64,000 nt of DNA, from the NCBI GenBank assembly GCA_027604705.1, contig JADHYV010000020.1, forward strand, positions 298,812-362,811. Reading direction: 5' to 3'. The notes beneath the pieces are model-generated. The model was not told the origin of the DNA and searched no databases. It was given only the letters and a program-made list of their open reading frames with translations. Positions within the stretch are counted from its first letter, which is position 1, and every line of letters starts with the position of its first letter. Shown in pieces: positions 1 through 9,950 of the stretch. Position numbers and translations under genes: made by a program. This DNA is from Allomyces arbusculus. Taxonomy: Eukaryota; Blastocladiomycota; Blastocladiomycetes; Blastocladiales; Blastocladiaceae.

Positions 1-861
1 CGGCGGCAGCTCATCGACGAGATCCTGCTCCTCGACCAGTGTTGCCGGCGCAACCACCGCATCGCCCGCACGGTACGCTGCCACGCGCTGCATTGGCTGC
101 AGCGCGATTGGCGACGACGACGGCGTGGTAGGCGGCGCGCGCGGTGCGCCCGGCGGCGTCCCCGGATCCTCGTCACGACCACGACTCGCCTTCTTGGCTG
201 CGGCCGCGACTGCTGCGGGTCCTGCAGGGCACGTGCACGACGCGCCTGCGGCAGTCAGATCCTCGGCGATAGACGCGGGGCAGGATGGGTCGTGTTCGGC
301 CCCGACTTCAATCTGCACGCCGACTTGTGCGTCCGGGTCGTACTTCGGCGGCGGCGGGAGGCTGAGCATGAGCCGCACGGGCTGCGCATCCTCGGTCGGG
401 CTCGATGACCGGCGGTGGTGGTGGTGGTGGTGGTGCGTGGGGGACGGCGCGATTCGTGGAGATCCGGGCGCAACGGCGGGCGATGCGGTTCCACTGGCCG
501 GGTTACTGGCCAGTACGGGCTGCGTGGCCGAAACGACGATGCCTCCGGACTCGAGCTGTTCGACGATGATCGCAAGCCGATCAGCGAGGTCGAGATGTAC
601 GTCTTCTCCTGCGCCGTAGAGCGAGTAGGTGGGCAGCGGCTCAATCACGTCTTCTTCGAAGCGCGCATCGCGGTAGGCCAGGGCCTCGCGCAAGAGCTCT
701 TCGGCGCGAGTCTGCTGCGCTTCGGCTTGTCGTGCGTAAACTTCGACGAGCGTTACGGGCTCGCCGTTGCGTTCGCGGAAAAGCCAGACGAAGAGGAGGG
801 AGAGGGCGATGCAGCAGGCGAGCCCAATCCACTTGATGAGCTCGACGGCGGCGAATGGCAT
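1..861 (-). CDS. Single-pass membrane protein of unknown function (5' part)
   Basis: An open frame runs from an ATG at 861 to the left window edge (287 codons, no stop), so the 3' end lies outside. Residues about 8-28 form a hydrophobic helix (VELIKWIGLACCIALSLLFV), followed by WLFRER, so this is a signal anchor or type III membrane protein with a positive inner flank. A charged helical stretch rich in E, A and Q follows (residues 35-70), then an LPTYSLYG segment containing LPxY, a variant of the PPxY motif used by WW domains. Next come a Pro/Ser-rich region and a run of seven His encoded at about 415-435. The rest is low-complexity Pro/Ala/Thr. No catalytic domain is visible and I do not recognise the family. 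The start is supported by the membrane helix beginning directly after it. Confidence 0.6.
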   Translation of the reverse strand, partial: MPFAAVELIKWIGLACCIALSLLFVWLFRERNGEPVTLVEVYARQAEAQQTRAEELLREALAYRDARFEEDVIEPLPTYSLYGAGEDVHLDLADRLAIIVEQLESGGIVVSATQPVLASNPASGTASPAVAPGSPRIAPSPTHHHHHHHRRSSSPTEDAQPVRLMLSLPPPPKYDPDAQVGVQIEVGAEHDPSCPASIAEDLTAAGASCTCPAGPAAVAAAAKKASRGRDEDPGTPPGAPRAPPTTPSSSPIALQPMQRVAAYRAGDAVVAPATLVEEQDLVDELPP

Positions 862-3141
862 CGTGGTGGTGGTGGTGGGAATTGGCGGCGTCGGGGTGGA
901 GGGCAATCAGGGGGCGCGGGGTATGTTGCGTGCGGTGTGGACCGGCGCGGGGGGGTTGATATGGCCCGTGATCGCTGGTGAAGACGCTTGGACTGGGTCC
1001 GGCGAGTCGATGTCGTTGAGGAGAGTGAATACTTGGAGTAGAGGACCGGCCGGAGGGGCGGGCGGACAGATATATGGCCGGGCAATCGTGTTGAGTTGTA
1101 CCCGAGTTTGGTTGGTGCAGAGCAAGCGTGCAGGCATGCAAGAAAACGCAGGGGATGGCAGGGGAGTGCAGCAACACAGCTGCGGGCGGCGCAACGTGGG
1201 TGGACAACCGTCCATCGTGTGCAATCTTGTGCCATCGGCCCAGCCGCTGGCGTGGTTGGCCATAGGCCAACGCTCGGAAACTTTCGGACGTGAGCGGCGG
1301 CGGCGGCAACAACGGCCATAGGCCCTGCTGGTCGAGGCCCTGCACGTTGCGACTCCCCCGATTACGAAACGTGGTGGGCCCAGGTTGAAGCGGGCCGTTG
1401 ACGCGGCCGGGGTTGAACAATGACTGGGCGCTGCCCTTGAACCCATGACTTGTGCTGATCATCCCACTTCGCCCCTTTATTGCACGCTTTTCCCACATCC
1501 TCCCTTGGTCATTCCGGTTCCGTCGACGGATCACTTCCCTGCCATCCCCGACCTTGTAAGGGGATCTCTTTTTTCGCGCAACGGAGCAGCGGAATCGCGC
1601 AATCGGACGCTCTTACCTCACCTCACTCTCTTCATCGCGCCATCCCACGGCGACGTTTGGACACGCGGGGATGACTGCCCCTCAACGTTTTTGGAAGTGG
1701 GGCCCGCTCAAAATCATTTATAGAATCGTGGAGAACGCCTTACACCGTGCTGCCCAATGCATCGCGCGTGCGGCTGGGATTGGATTTCCACTTCTTTCGC
1801 GAAAGTGGCGGTGGAGGCGACGCCAGCGAACGCCGTGGCGGGACGCCATGCCAGGCAGTTGCTGATCAAACGAGAGAGACACGTCTCGCACTCTTTTGAC
1901 TTCGATTGCGAGACACGGAACGTGACAAGCACGCGCTGAGTGTTGTCAATTTTTCATTGAGATCCTTGCAGACAACGACTGCGCAAAAGCGAGATGGAAC
2001 GCGTTTCGATGGTGGTGTACGTTTTGGTGACCATGATCGCTGGTCTCAGGCTTCACTTCTATGCAGTGCTCTTGGCCATGACCATATTGTCATGCTCCAC
2101 GTTGTTGATCTGAAAGGGTACTGGGCGGGCTGGACCAGAAATGCCGCATGGTCCTTGATTAAGGGCAAGGAGACACCGCACCAGCGGTGATTGGATTTCG
2201 CGAGTATGCTCATGTCGGCCGTGGTTAAGCAGCGGTGTGCTGTTAATTGTTGTCAAAGGTGATCAGCCCGCATGGTTGCTGATGACCACTAAAATTTTTC
2301 GAGCGACATGGCATTGCGTAAGAGCATTTGAAAGGCGGAGAGTACTCCCCAACGGGAGGAGTGCATTTTCCGTCCTCTGAATGTACTCGGTCATCATTTC
2401 GTGCTCAAGGGCCTTGGATGTGGACTAGAGCTGCGTAGTTCTGGAGGTGCACATGGTACGAATCAGAGCGACCGCGACCCTGATTCGAGGCGACTTTCCA
2501 CGACAACAATGGAATGCTTGGAGATCTTTGATAATGAACTTGTGGGACAAGGCCCAAGCAACTGTGCCAGCCATGAGTCTGACCCAACTAGCTACTTAGG
2601 CACGACTGGCACGAAATGGAAACAATGGATGTCCGGCGGCGACTACGAAATTGGTGGATTGGATCCACAAGCTCGTTCCATTGACACCGTGCGTCGGTTG
2701 GCGCGCGATCGTGCCAGTAATTTGCGAATAGGGCGGTTGTGGAGCGCATCGACACCGTGCGAGACAGGCGGTCCACGTTTGAATGAGACTCGCGTGTGGA
2801 TGTGGGCGATGCCGTTGCACTGACCCGGTCTGTCGCGCGTGCCGACGACCGCTGCAAAACACCACCGGCCGTAACACGACAGCAGATCAGCAGTCCAATC
2901 TCCACCGCCACTTGCCGCAAAGTTACCGGGTCGCGACAGCAGCATTTCGTTCAAGACGAACGAAGCGGTGGCCAGCGCGTTTGCGGATTCGACCGACCAC
3001 TCGGCGCCAGCGACCACCACCAAGACCATTTGACCCGTGACCGGTGTGCATCACACCGTCACCGAAAAATCAACCTTGATCACGGATCCAATCGCTGACC
3101 TGAAATCGGACTCGGCTCCAGAACCGTACCACACCGCCACC
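862..3141. other. Intergenic region between two divergent genes
   Basis: This stretch holds the upstream regions of the membrane-protein gene to the left and the HP1 gene to the right. Reading frames in it are short, in several registers, and without domains or convincing splice signals. The base composition is less GC-rich than the flanking coding DNA from about 1450 to 3000. I see no RNA gene or repeat. Confidence 0.5.
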
Positions 3142-4465
3142 ATGAGCTCTAGAAAGACCACCAAAGTGCCGCAAGTTGAGGAGGTGCGCCGGCCCGTCAG
3201 CGACGACGAGTCGGATGACGGCGAAGAGGAGTTTGAAGTCGAAAAAATTCTCGACCACAAGGCCAAGAAAGACGTGCGTTCTCGTGTCTCAGTCGCTGGG
3301 TCGAATTTGCAGTGGCTGATCCGACCTACTCGTTTTCTGCTCCTCCCCAGGGCCAAATGATGTATTATTTGAAGTGGAAGGGCTACGCGATCGACGACGC
3401 GACCTGGGAGGACACTGACTGCCTGTACGCTTTCGGCTCTAACTGGCTGTGGACCGAGATCGATTGATCGAACTGACTCCAATCCCCTCGCTGGACCTGA
3501 TCACCAGAACGAGCTGCGAGGACCTCCTGCGCGACTACTGGGCCAAGAAGGGCTGCGACATTCACGGCCGACCGCTCAAGACCGGTTCCGCGCCAACCGC
3601 GGCCAAGAAATCCGCTGTTGCCGCCGCCGCAACCACCAAAGCGACCGCGCCCAAGCCGGCCTCGTCGACGTCGACCTCGTCGTCGTCCTCGGCACGGAAA
3701 CGCGACATCGACACTGTCGCCCCATCATCATCCACGTCGGCCGCGCGCCGACGTGACGCTGAACCCGCGTCCTCGTTGTCCTCGTCGTCCTCGTCGTCGC
3801 GGAAGCGCGAGCACGAGCCGGCACCGTCGACCTCCACGTCGGCCGCGCGCCGACGCGACACGTCCCCCCGCGCCGCCCCCTCGCCCTCCGCAACCACGCG
3901 CAAACGCGACCCGCCCACGTCGTCCACCGCTTCTGTGCCCACCGCCAAACGCGCACGCACATCGTCCGCCGCGGCCGCTCCCGTGACACCAAGTCCGACG
4001 ACGCCTGATCCGGCGGCGGCGCCGTACGACTTGCCCGACGACGAGCATGGCATGGACGGTATGGACGACTCCCTGTTGCCGCCGGGCGACGTATATGCGC
4101 CCATGAACATGGGCCACGAGCAGAAACTCGATCCGAACTTGGCCTCGTGGGACGACTTGGTCGAGGAGATCTTGACTCTCGACATGGACCCGACGAGCAA
4201 GCAGCCGTACGTCTACCTGAAGCTGAAGTCGGGCGAGCAAGACTGGGCGCGTGTATTGACAAGTGTCGCGCGGTACAAGATTCCGCAACGGGTACGGTTG
4301 GGGCCGGGTGGGACGTCGCGAGGAGAGAAAATTGAACTGACAGACAGACAACGCGGATTGTGACTTTAGCTCATTGATTTTTACGAGAGCCGGCTCACGT
4401 TCAAGTTTCTTGAGGAGGAGCCCGCGACGCAGGACGCCGAGGAGGACGCCGAGCAGGCGGCATGA
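3142..4465 (+). CDS. HP1-family heterochromatin protein (chromodomain + chromoshadow)
   Basis: Four exons: 3142-3273, 3351-3424, 3508-4291, 4370-4465; introns 77, 83 and 78 nt; 361 aa. Splicing assembles a complete chromodomain (about residues 31-85), with FEVEKILDHK, YYLKWKGY and TWED, then a helix TSCEDLLRDYW. The aromatic cage that binds methylated H3K9 is F-W-Y (F of FEVEKIL, W and Y of KWKGY); Phe at the first site is also known in MPP8-type domains. A long hinge rich in Ser and in RKRD/RRRD repeats follows, suited to nucleic-acid binding. The C-terminus is a chromoshadow domain (about 276-351), with LVEEILTLD and, after the last intron, LIDFYESRLTF, which mediates dimerisation and binding of PxVxL partners. 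The start follows a good Kozak context (CCGCCACCATGA). The HP1/Swi6 role in H3K9me chromatin is inferred from the domain pair. Confidence 0.93.
3660..3925 (+). repeat. Degenerate coding repeats in the HP1 hinge
   Basis: Ser-rich blocks alternate with basic RKRD/RRRD tetrapeptides. Units such as GCGCGCCGACGTGAC recur every 40-60 nt, giving a degenerate minisatellite inside the third exon. Confidence 0.6.
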
Positions 4466-4796
4466 ACGAAGACGATGTGTATGTCGGAAACGAACGCGCC
4501 GGTAGGTTGTTGAATAGCAAGCGCCTAAGTGAAGGCGACTATTTATGATATTCGTTCCTGGGATTCGACGGCCTGTGGTGGTTCGATCACAGTGATGGGA
4601 TATTTTTTTCAAAAATGGGTCCTCGCAGCGAGAACGACAAGACGGGCAAAGCGAGAGAGCGAGAAAGGGCGAGCCAAGAAAACACGTCAAACGACCAAAA
4701 CCGACCCAAAAACAAGGGGAAAAGAAGACTGCAGACCAACCAAAAACTTCCACGTTTGTTTCCCAACCCAGTAAGCAACAAAAAATGGAACCACCA
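4466..4796. other. Convergent 3' regions
   Basis: These 331 nt separate two convergent stop codons. On the minus strand, 40-110 nt past the stop of the SxIP protein, the sequence is T/G-rich with repeated GTTTTTGG and GGTTTTGG, which looks like a 3' UTR or polyadenylation region. No gene is seen. Confidence 0.5.
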
Positions 4797-7700
4797 TCAG
4801 AACGTCTCAAACGCATCCTCGGCGGGCATCGGCATCCGTCGCGGCGACGCCGCGGGCGACCGCGGGTACGCGCGCTGTGCGGCCATGGGCAACGGGATCG
4901 TGCCGCGCACCGGCACCCCCGCGCCGTACCGGTACGGCGTGCCCGCACCGAGATTCGACGACGCGACGCTCGACCCGGACGGCCGCGACGTTCGGCCCGC
5001 GTACCCTATCCCGGTGTGTGAGGGCGGCGCCGCACCAGGCGCATGTACAGGGCGCGGGATCCCGGACCCATGTGCGGGAGGCAGAGGTGGCGGGGCCGGC
5101 GACTTGCCGCGCACCGGTCTCGGCAACCGCGACCCGCCAGTGCTAGGAACAGACAGGTTCGACTCGGACGGTGGCGCTGGGCGCGCAGCAGGTCGTCCGC
5201 GTGGCATCCCGCCAGTCCGCCCCATGCCCCACGAGGCCGTCGGGGTCGTCATGGACCCGCCAGACCCCTGCGAGCTTTGGCTGCTTCCAGACGACGGTGG
5301 ACCACGCACGCCAGGCGCGCGTCCACGCTCAGCGGCACCGGCCGAGTACGGTGCGCGCGGGAGCGGCATCGTTGGCGGTGCCTCAGCTGCATGTGGATCA
5401 GCAATCCGCGTGCGGCTCGAACTGCGCTTGCGCAATACCTGCTGCCGCCCGGGCGCACCAACGGCCGACCCGCCCGAACCGGGTACGTGCAGGTGGCCGT
5501 ACCCCATCGCCGCGCCCGCACCACCGCCCTGCGCCCGCGCGGGTGCGTACCCGCCGACCGGAACCGAGACGGGGGTCTTGGGCCGCGGAATCCCCGACCG
5601 CGGCGGCGCGAGCCCCGAATGGCCGGCCGCGAAATGCGGTGCGAAGTGACTGGATGCGGATGAGGACGCAAACGAGTGCGCCGACGTGGGCGTGATCGGG
5701 GACGTCGGCGCACCGGCACGCGGGTAAGGCGTCTGTGTGGGCGTGCGTGGCCGTGGAATGCCGGACGCGGGGGATACGGCACGCGACCGGTCGCCGCTCA
5801 CGGAACTTCCCGCGGATTCGGACGGTGCGCCGCCCGCCATGGGGCGCCGGATCGTGCCGAACGAGTAGGGCGCGAAAACGGTCGTACTTGGGGCAGGTGG
5901 CGGGGAGGGGGCCGGCGCCATGTGCGGCGTCGGGACGCGTGCGATGGGCTCGAGGTCGGATTCGGGGCGCGGGACCGACGACGTGGTCGGAACTGGACGC
6001 GGGTTGCTGAGTCCCGCCGGGTGCGCTGCGGCCGCTGCGGCCATGTTGGCCGCAGACGGGTGCAGCGACTGGTATGCGGCGTACGTTGACGGCGATACCG
6101 AGTAGGTGCCCGGTCCGGCCGCACCTCCTCCACCGACCCCGCCGTACCCAACGGGCGTGCGCGTGCGCGCACGACTAGGCGGACGGCTCGGCGGGCGACT
6201 GCTCGGCATGAGCAACGGCGCGGCGCCCGTCACCGACCCAGCGTGCGACCGCGGCGCGCTGGGCACGCCCGCGTGCGACGAGAGCCCGCTGCGCGCACTT
6301 CGCGCCGAATGCATCGAGTGGTCAGACACGCTCGACGCGACTGATCCGCGCCGGCTCGTACGATATGCCGGGAGCGGCAGCGGTGCCGGCGCTGGTGGCG
6401 AGACCGCGTCAATGTTGAGCAAAGACGGCGAGTGCAGCAGGTCGTTGCCTGTGCCCTGGCCAATCGTGTCGCGCTCGGCGCGTAGCTTGGCTTGGCTGCG
6501 CGCGGCCTGCAGCAGGCTGTTCATCAAGTCCATTTCCTTGTTGCCGCGCGCGGGACGCGACGACGGGGATTTCGGGATGCGCGGCGACGAGGATAGGGCC
6601 GGGGTAGGAGTGCTGCTGGTGCTGCTGCCAGCGGGGTCCTGCACGTCGCGCGTCACGCGAATGGTCGGGCTGGTCACGGCGCGCGTCGGCGGATTCGGAC
6701 TCTTTGGCGGGAGAGGAGGTGGAGATGAAAGGGCGGGGGATGGAGGAGCAGATTCGACGACTTGCGCGACCGGTGCTGCTGGGGCCGCTTCAGGTGGGAC
6801 AATTGGGCGCGACGGCTCGGCAACGCGTTTCGCGTCCGCACCCACGGTACTGCCGACATCGGTCTCTGAGTCGTCGTCGCGCGCGGGCAGCGTGCTTTCA
6901 TGGTCGGCGAACAGCTTGGCGCGGCGATTCTGTGTTGCAATTATCGACCATGAGCGTGAGCAGAATTCCTCAGGCATGAAAAGCGCACATCGCTCACGTC
7001 CGTACCTTTTCCCGGGCCTGGTTCTGGCGCATCACTTCGAGGTCGACGCGTAAGTCCGTGACGCTCATCGGCCGTAAGTCGAGCGTCATGTCGTCGAGCT
7101 CCTCAACGGGCGCGTCACCAAACATGGTGCTAAATCGAATCGACTGCGCTTTTGACAATCGCGCACGTTTCTTTTCTGGATCCTCCTCGCCGTCGTCGTG
7201 GTCATTACCGCCCTCGGCGGCAGGAGCCACGTCGTTCGTGTCGTCGACGGGTAACCACCGCACGTGCGGCTTCGACTTGGCCACGGGCGATGTGGCCGGC
7301 ACAGCATCGTCGGACGAAGCGTCCGCCGCCGCTCCTGGAGCAGGTGAGGACGAGGATGACGCCGTTGACGGCGGTAGCGGCGGGAGCGGGCGGTGATCGG
7401 CAATCGACGACCCCGACCACATGCGCAGGCGCAATGCCGGGTCGGCCGCGAGCGCCGAGGACGACGGGAGCCGGCGCGCCATGGAGCTCGTGCGCGGCGG
7501 GAGCATGATGTCGGTCATGGGCGGCGCGTGCGTAGGGGTGGACGGTGCGGGAGGGGGAGCAGCCGGCGCGTCGGCCGGGTCAGCGAAGATCCTGCCCAGG
7601 TGATCAGGCCAGCGGTCAGCGTTCGGTCAGCGGAAGTACACCGCCACTTGTTCTGAAGAGAGAAAGCGCGAGGAGGGAGAAGGAGGACAAGGGGCGCGTT

Positions 7701-7855
7701 CGTGCGCATCGGCCGACTTACCATTCGTCGGGGATGCCGGTCAGCTCGTCGCCGATGCCGGCCGCGTCGGGCGCGCCGTTGGTCGTATCGGCGGTTCCCA
7801 CGGCGCTGGTGCCGGTGCCGTGCGTCGGGTCCCAGCCGGCGGTGGTGCTGGCCAT
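4797..7855 (-). CDS. Ser/Pro-rich protein with SxIP motifs, candidate microtubule plus-end protein
   Basis: Three exons on the minus strand: 7855-7722, 7591-7006, 6929-4797; introns 130 and 76 nt; 950 aa. The phases agree at both joins (GAATG|G to give PDEWIF, and AREK|NRRAKLF). The N-terminal third has a charged helical segment (SVTDLRVDLEVMRQNQAREK) just before the second intron. The long third exon is disordered, rich in Ser, Pro, Arg and Ala. It contains three SGIP motifs followed by RP (encoded at 5754-5765, 5586-5597 and 5055-5066) and one SRLPRP (about 5107-5136). Basic SxIP peptides in disordered Ser/Pro/Arg-rich chains bind the EB1 cargo pocket, so a microtubule plus-end tracking role is a reasonable guess. 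No globular catalytic domain is seen. The start at 7855 is the first in-frame Met of the first exon; a further upstream exon is possible. Confidence 0.72.
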
Positions 7856-9950
7856 GCTTGGCAAGGCGTGCAGCTGGTCGGACAGCTGGGTGTGCGTTGG
7901 GGTGCGGTGCAGTTACCGTGATCACAGCGTCGAGGAGCCAGCACGGCCGACGTCGTGGTCGTCGCTGCAGGCACTTGTCACTTGTCGATCGCGCTCGCAG
8001 CTGTCCACACCGTGCACCAATGGCCTGAAAGTCGAGTATTTTTCAAGCTTCGAGTGTCAGAGAGCGAGCGTTGGGTTGAGAGGCGTGTGAGCGGCTGCGG
8101 TTCTTTGCACAGTTGGCAGGCCTGGCAGACCCTGGCGAGCGTCCAGGTCGAAGTCGTTCCCTTGCTGAAGCGGGGCAGCGGACGGCTCGCAGTTGCGGTC
8201 GCGCGTGCAGGAGTGTGGAGGGCCCTTGTGCTCGGGTCGCATGAAGTCGCCACCGTAAGGCGGCTGCCGAGAAAAGTCGCAAGGGCAGCGGCAGCGCGCC
8301 GATGAAGAAGAGAGTGGGAAGGCGAGCGCGACGAGAGCCTACCGAGCAACCCTCGGCCACACGATAGAGCTCCAACGCTTCGTTTCGCCACTGAACACAT
8401 TGGCGGCCGCTGCACGCTCTAATGACGTGGACAACGTGCCATACACGCTGAGAAAGCATCAGCGCTCACACACAAGACCAAACACTTCATCACCACTCTG
8501 ACAAGTGTCGGATCAGCCGTGCAAGAAGCATTCGAGAGATGTACACGCAGAAAATATTAATGAGATGCGATTCATCAGAAATGTGGACCAAAAGCACATG
8601 GCACAGGCAATTGTGGCAACCAGACTTTGCAAGCACAACAACCAGTTATGATGGTGGACATCAGCCTGAAAATGGGACCAACGACGACACAACAAGTTTT
8701 GAAGAGAGGAAGGACACGCGTGAACACATCATGATTGGACAATCTGCACTTGTCGGGATTGTGGACGAAGCTGGGTGCGGCATTGTACATTTACATCGTG
8801 GGTGAGAGAGTCGTAAGAAACATAATTCCTGACAACGTGTTCTCTGACCGGCATGCTGTCGGGCCCATTTCAGCCTCGAAAGTCACGAACTGAGGCTGGC
8901 CAGCGTCTAGAGGAAATGGAAACAGCTGGTGGCGAAAGCGTCAATTCGCAAAGCGGCGTCATTAGGTCATGTGTCTGCGCAGGTCATTTTTTTGCTCGCG
9001 AAGGGTTTCGCAAAGCAGGCGCAAAGCGAGGGTCTGTGGAGCATTTGACATAACGAAGGCCTGTATTTGTGCCCGGTTCCCCTATGGTTGTTCCCTGACC
9101 CCCCCCCCCTACGCTTCCCTCAACTTTATATTTGCATCGACAAGTTGACCAAGGCCAAGAACAACATCTACAAGAGCGAAATGATCCATCAAGGCTGCAA
9201 CATGCTCAAGCAGCCATTTGATCCTGGTGGCAAGTCTCAGTCATGCGCGCGCCCAAGCTTGAGGCAACGCTGACCATGGCCTGCAAGTCCCAAAAATATT
9301 GCGGGCACGACGTGACAAAACGTCACGTTGTTTGTAGTCGCGCATGTGAGCTCGAGCGTGGGCATGTGCTGTGATTAAGTGTACATGCGTTTTACTCTGT
9401 GCTTGTCATGACCCTATCCCCATCCCCATCCCCATCCCCTCATCATGGAAGGATATCCCTCAGTATTTCGTGTGTTGAGGTGCGGGTGTACACCGTCCAG
9501 ACCGCATATTTGGGCTCCCTTCTCTCATATATTGAAATACATTTCAACCTCCGAGCTTAACTCTCAAGCCGATGACAGCGTGCTCGTACCGACATGAATC
9601 TGAGTGTCGCTGTTGGCGGCAGAGGACCAGTTCTTTCGGCGTTGTCGTTGCGCCAGCTTGCGCAGAAGGCTGCCGCCCGTGCACTCCACCGTCAGGAGCA
9701 ATCGCGTCTCTCTATTTCTAGGCCAAAGATCAAACTAGAACGACACCTCCAAAACCTCCACTTGTTCCTTGTCACACACGCAGTCAAAACCGCTCGCACG
9801 CATCACAAAACGGAACCACCAAACCAAACATCATCAACAAATAAAAGCCCCGGGTACGCGAAAAATAACCTGTGGTCGGCCCGGTCCGACAATCTCACCC
9901 AACAATTCCAAAAAAGCTTCTCTCCCTACAACTTGACCCTCCCCTCCACC
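7856..9950. other. Intergenic region, 2.1 kb
   Basis: It lies upstream of the SxIP gene and downstream of the RhoGEF gene. From about 9800 to 9850 the minus strand shows a T/G-rich 3' UTR signature (TTTGGTTTGG). A run of about 12 C lies near 9103 and a short ATCCCC repeat at 9412-9439. Frames here have no domains. No RNA gene seen. Confidence 0.5.
9412..9439 (+). repeat. ATCCCC hexanucleotide tandem repeat, about 4 copies
   Basis: A simple tandem repeat of the hexanucleotide ATCCCC, directly readable, lying in intergenic DNA. Confidence 0.85.

Noticed and set aside
4575-4600. GGTTCGATC resembling a tRNA B box
   Set aside because: No matching A box at the correct distance and no cloverleaf stems can be formed.
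3728-4948. Minus-strand open frame of 406 residues across the HP1 gene
   Set aside because: It is Arg-rich antisense of the HP1 hinge with no domain; the plus strand gives a complete spliced HP1.
9412-9439. ATCCCC repeat considered as a telomere or subtelomere remnant
   Set aside because: There are only four units, the motif is not the fungal TTAGGG type, and both sides are ordinary gene-dense DNA.
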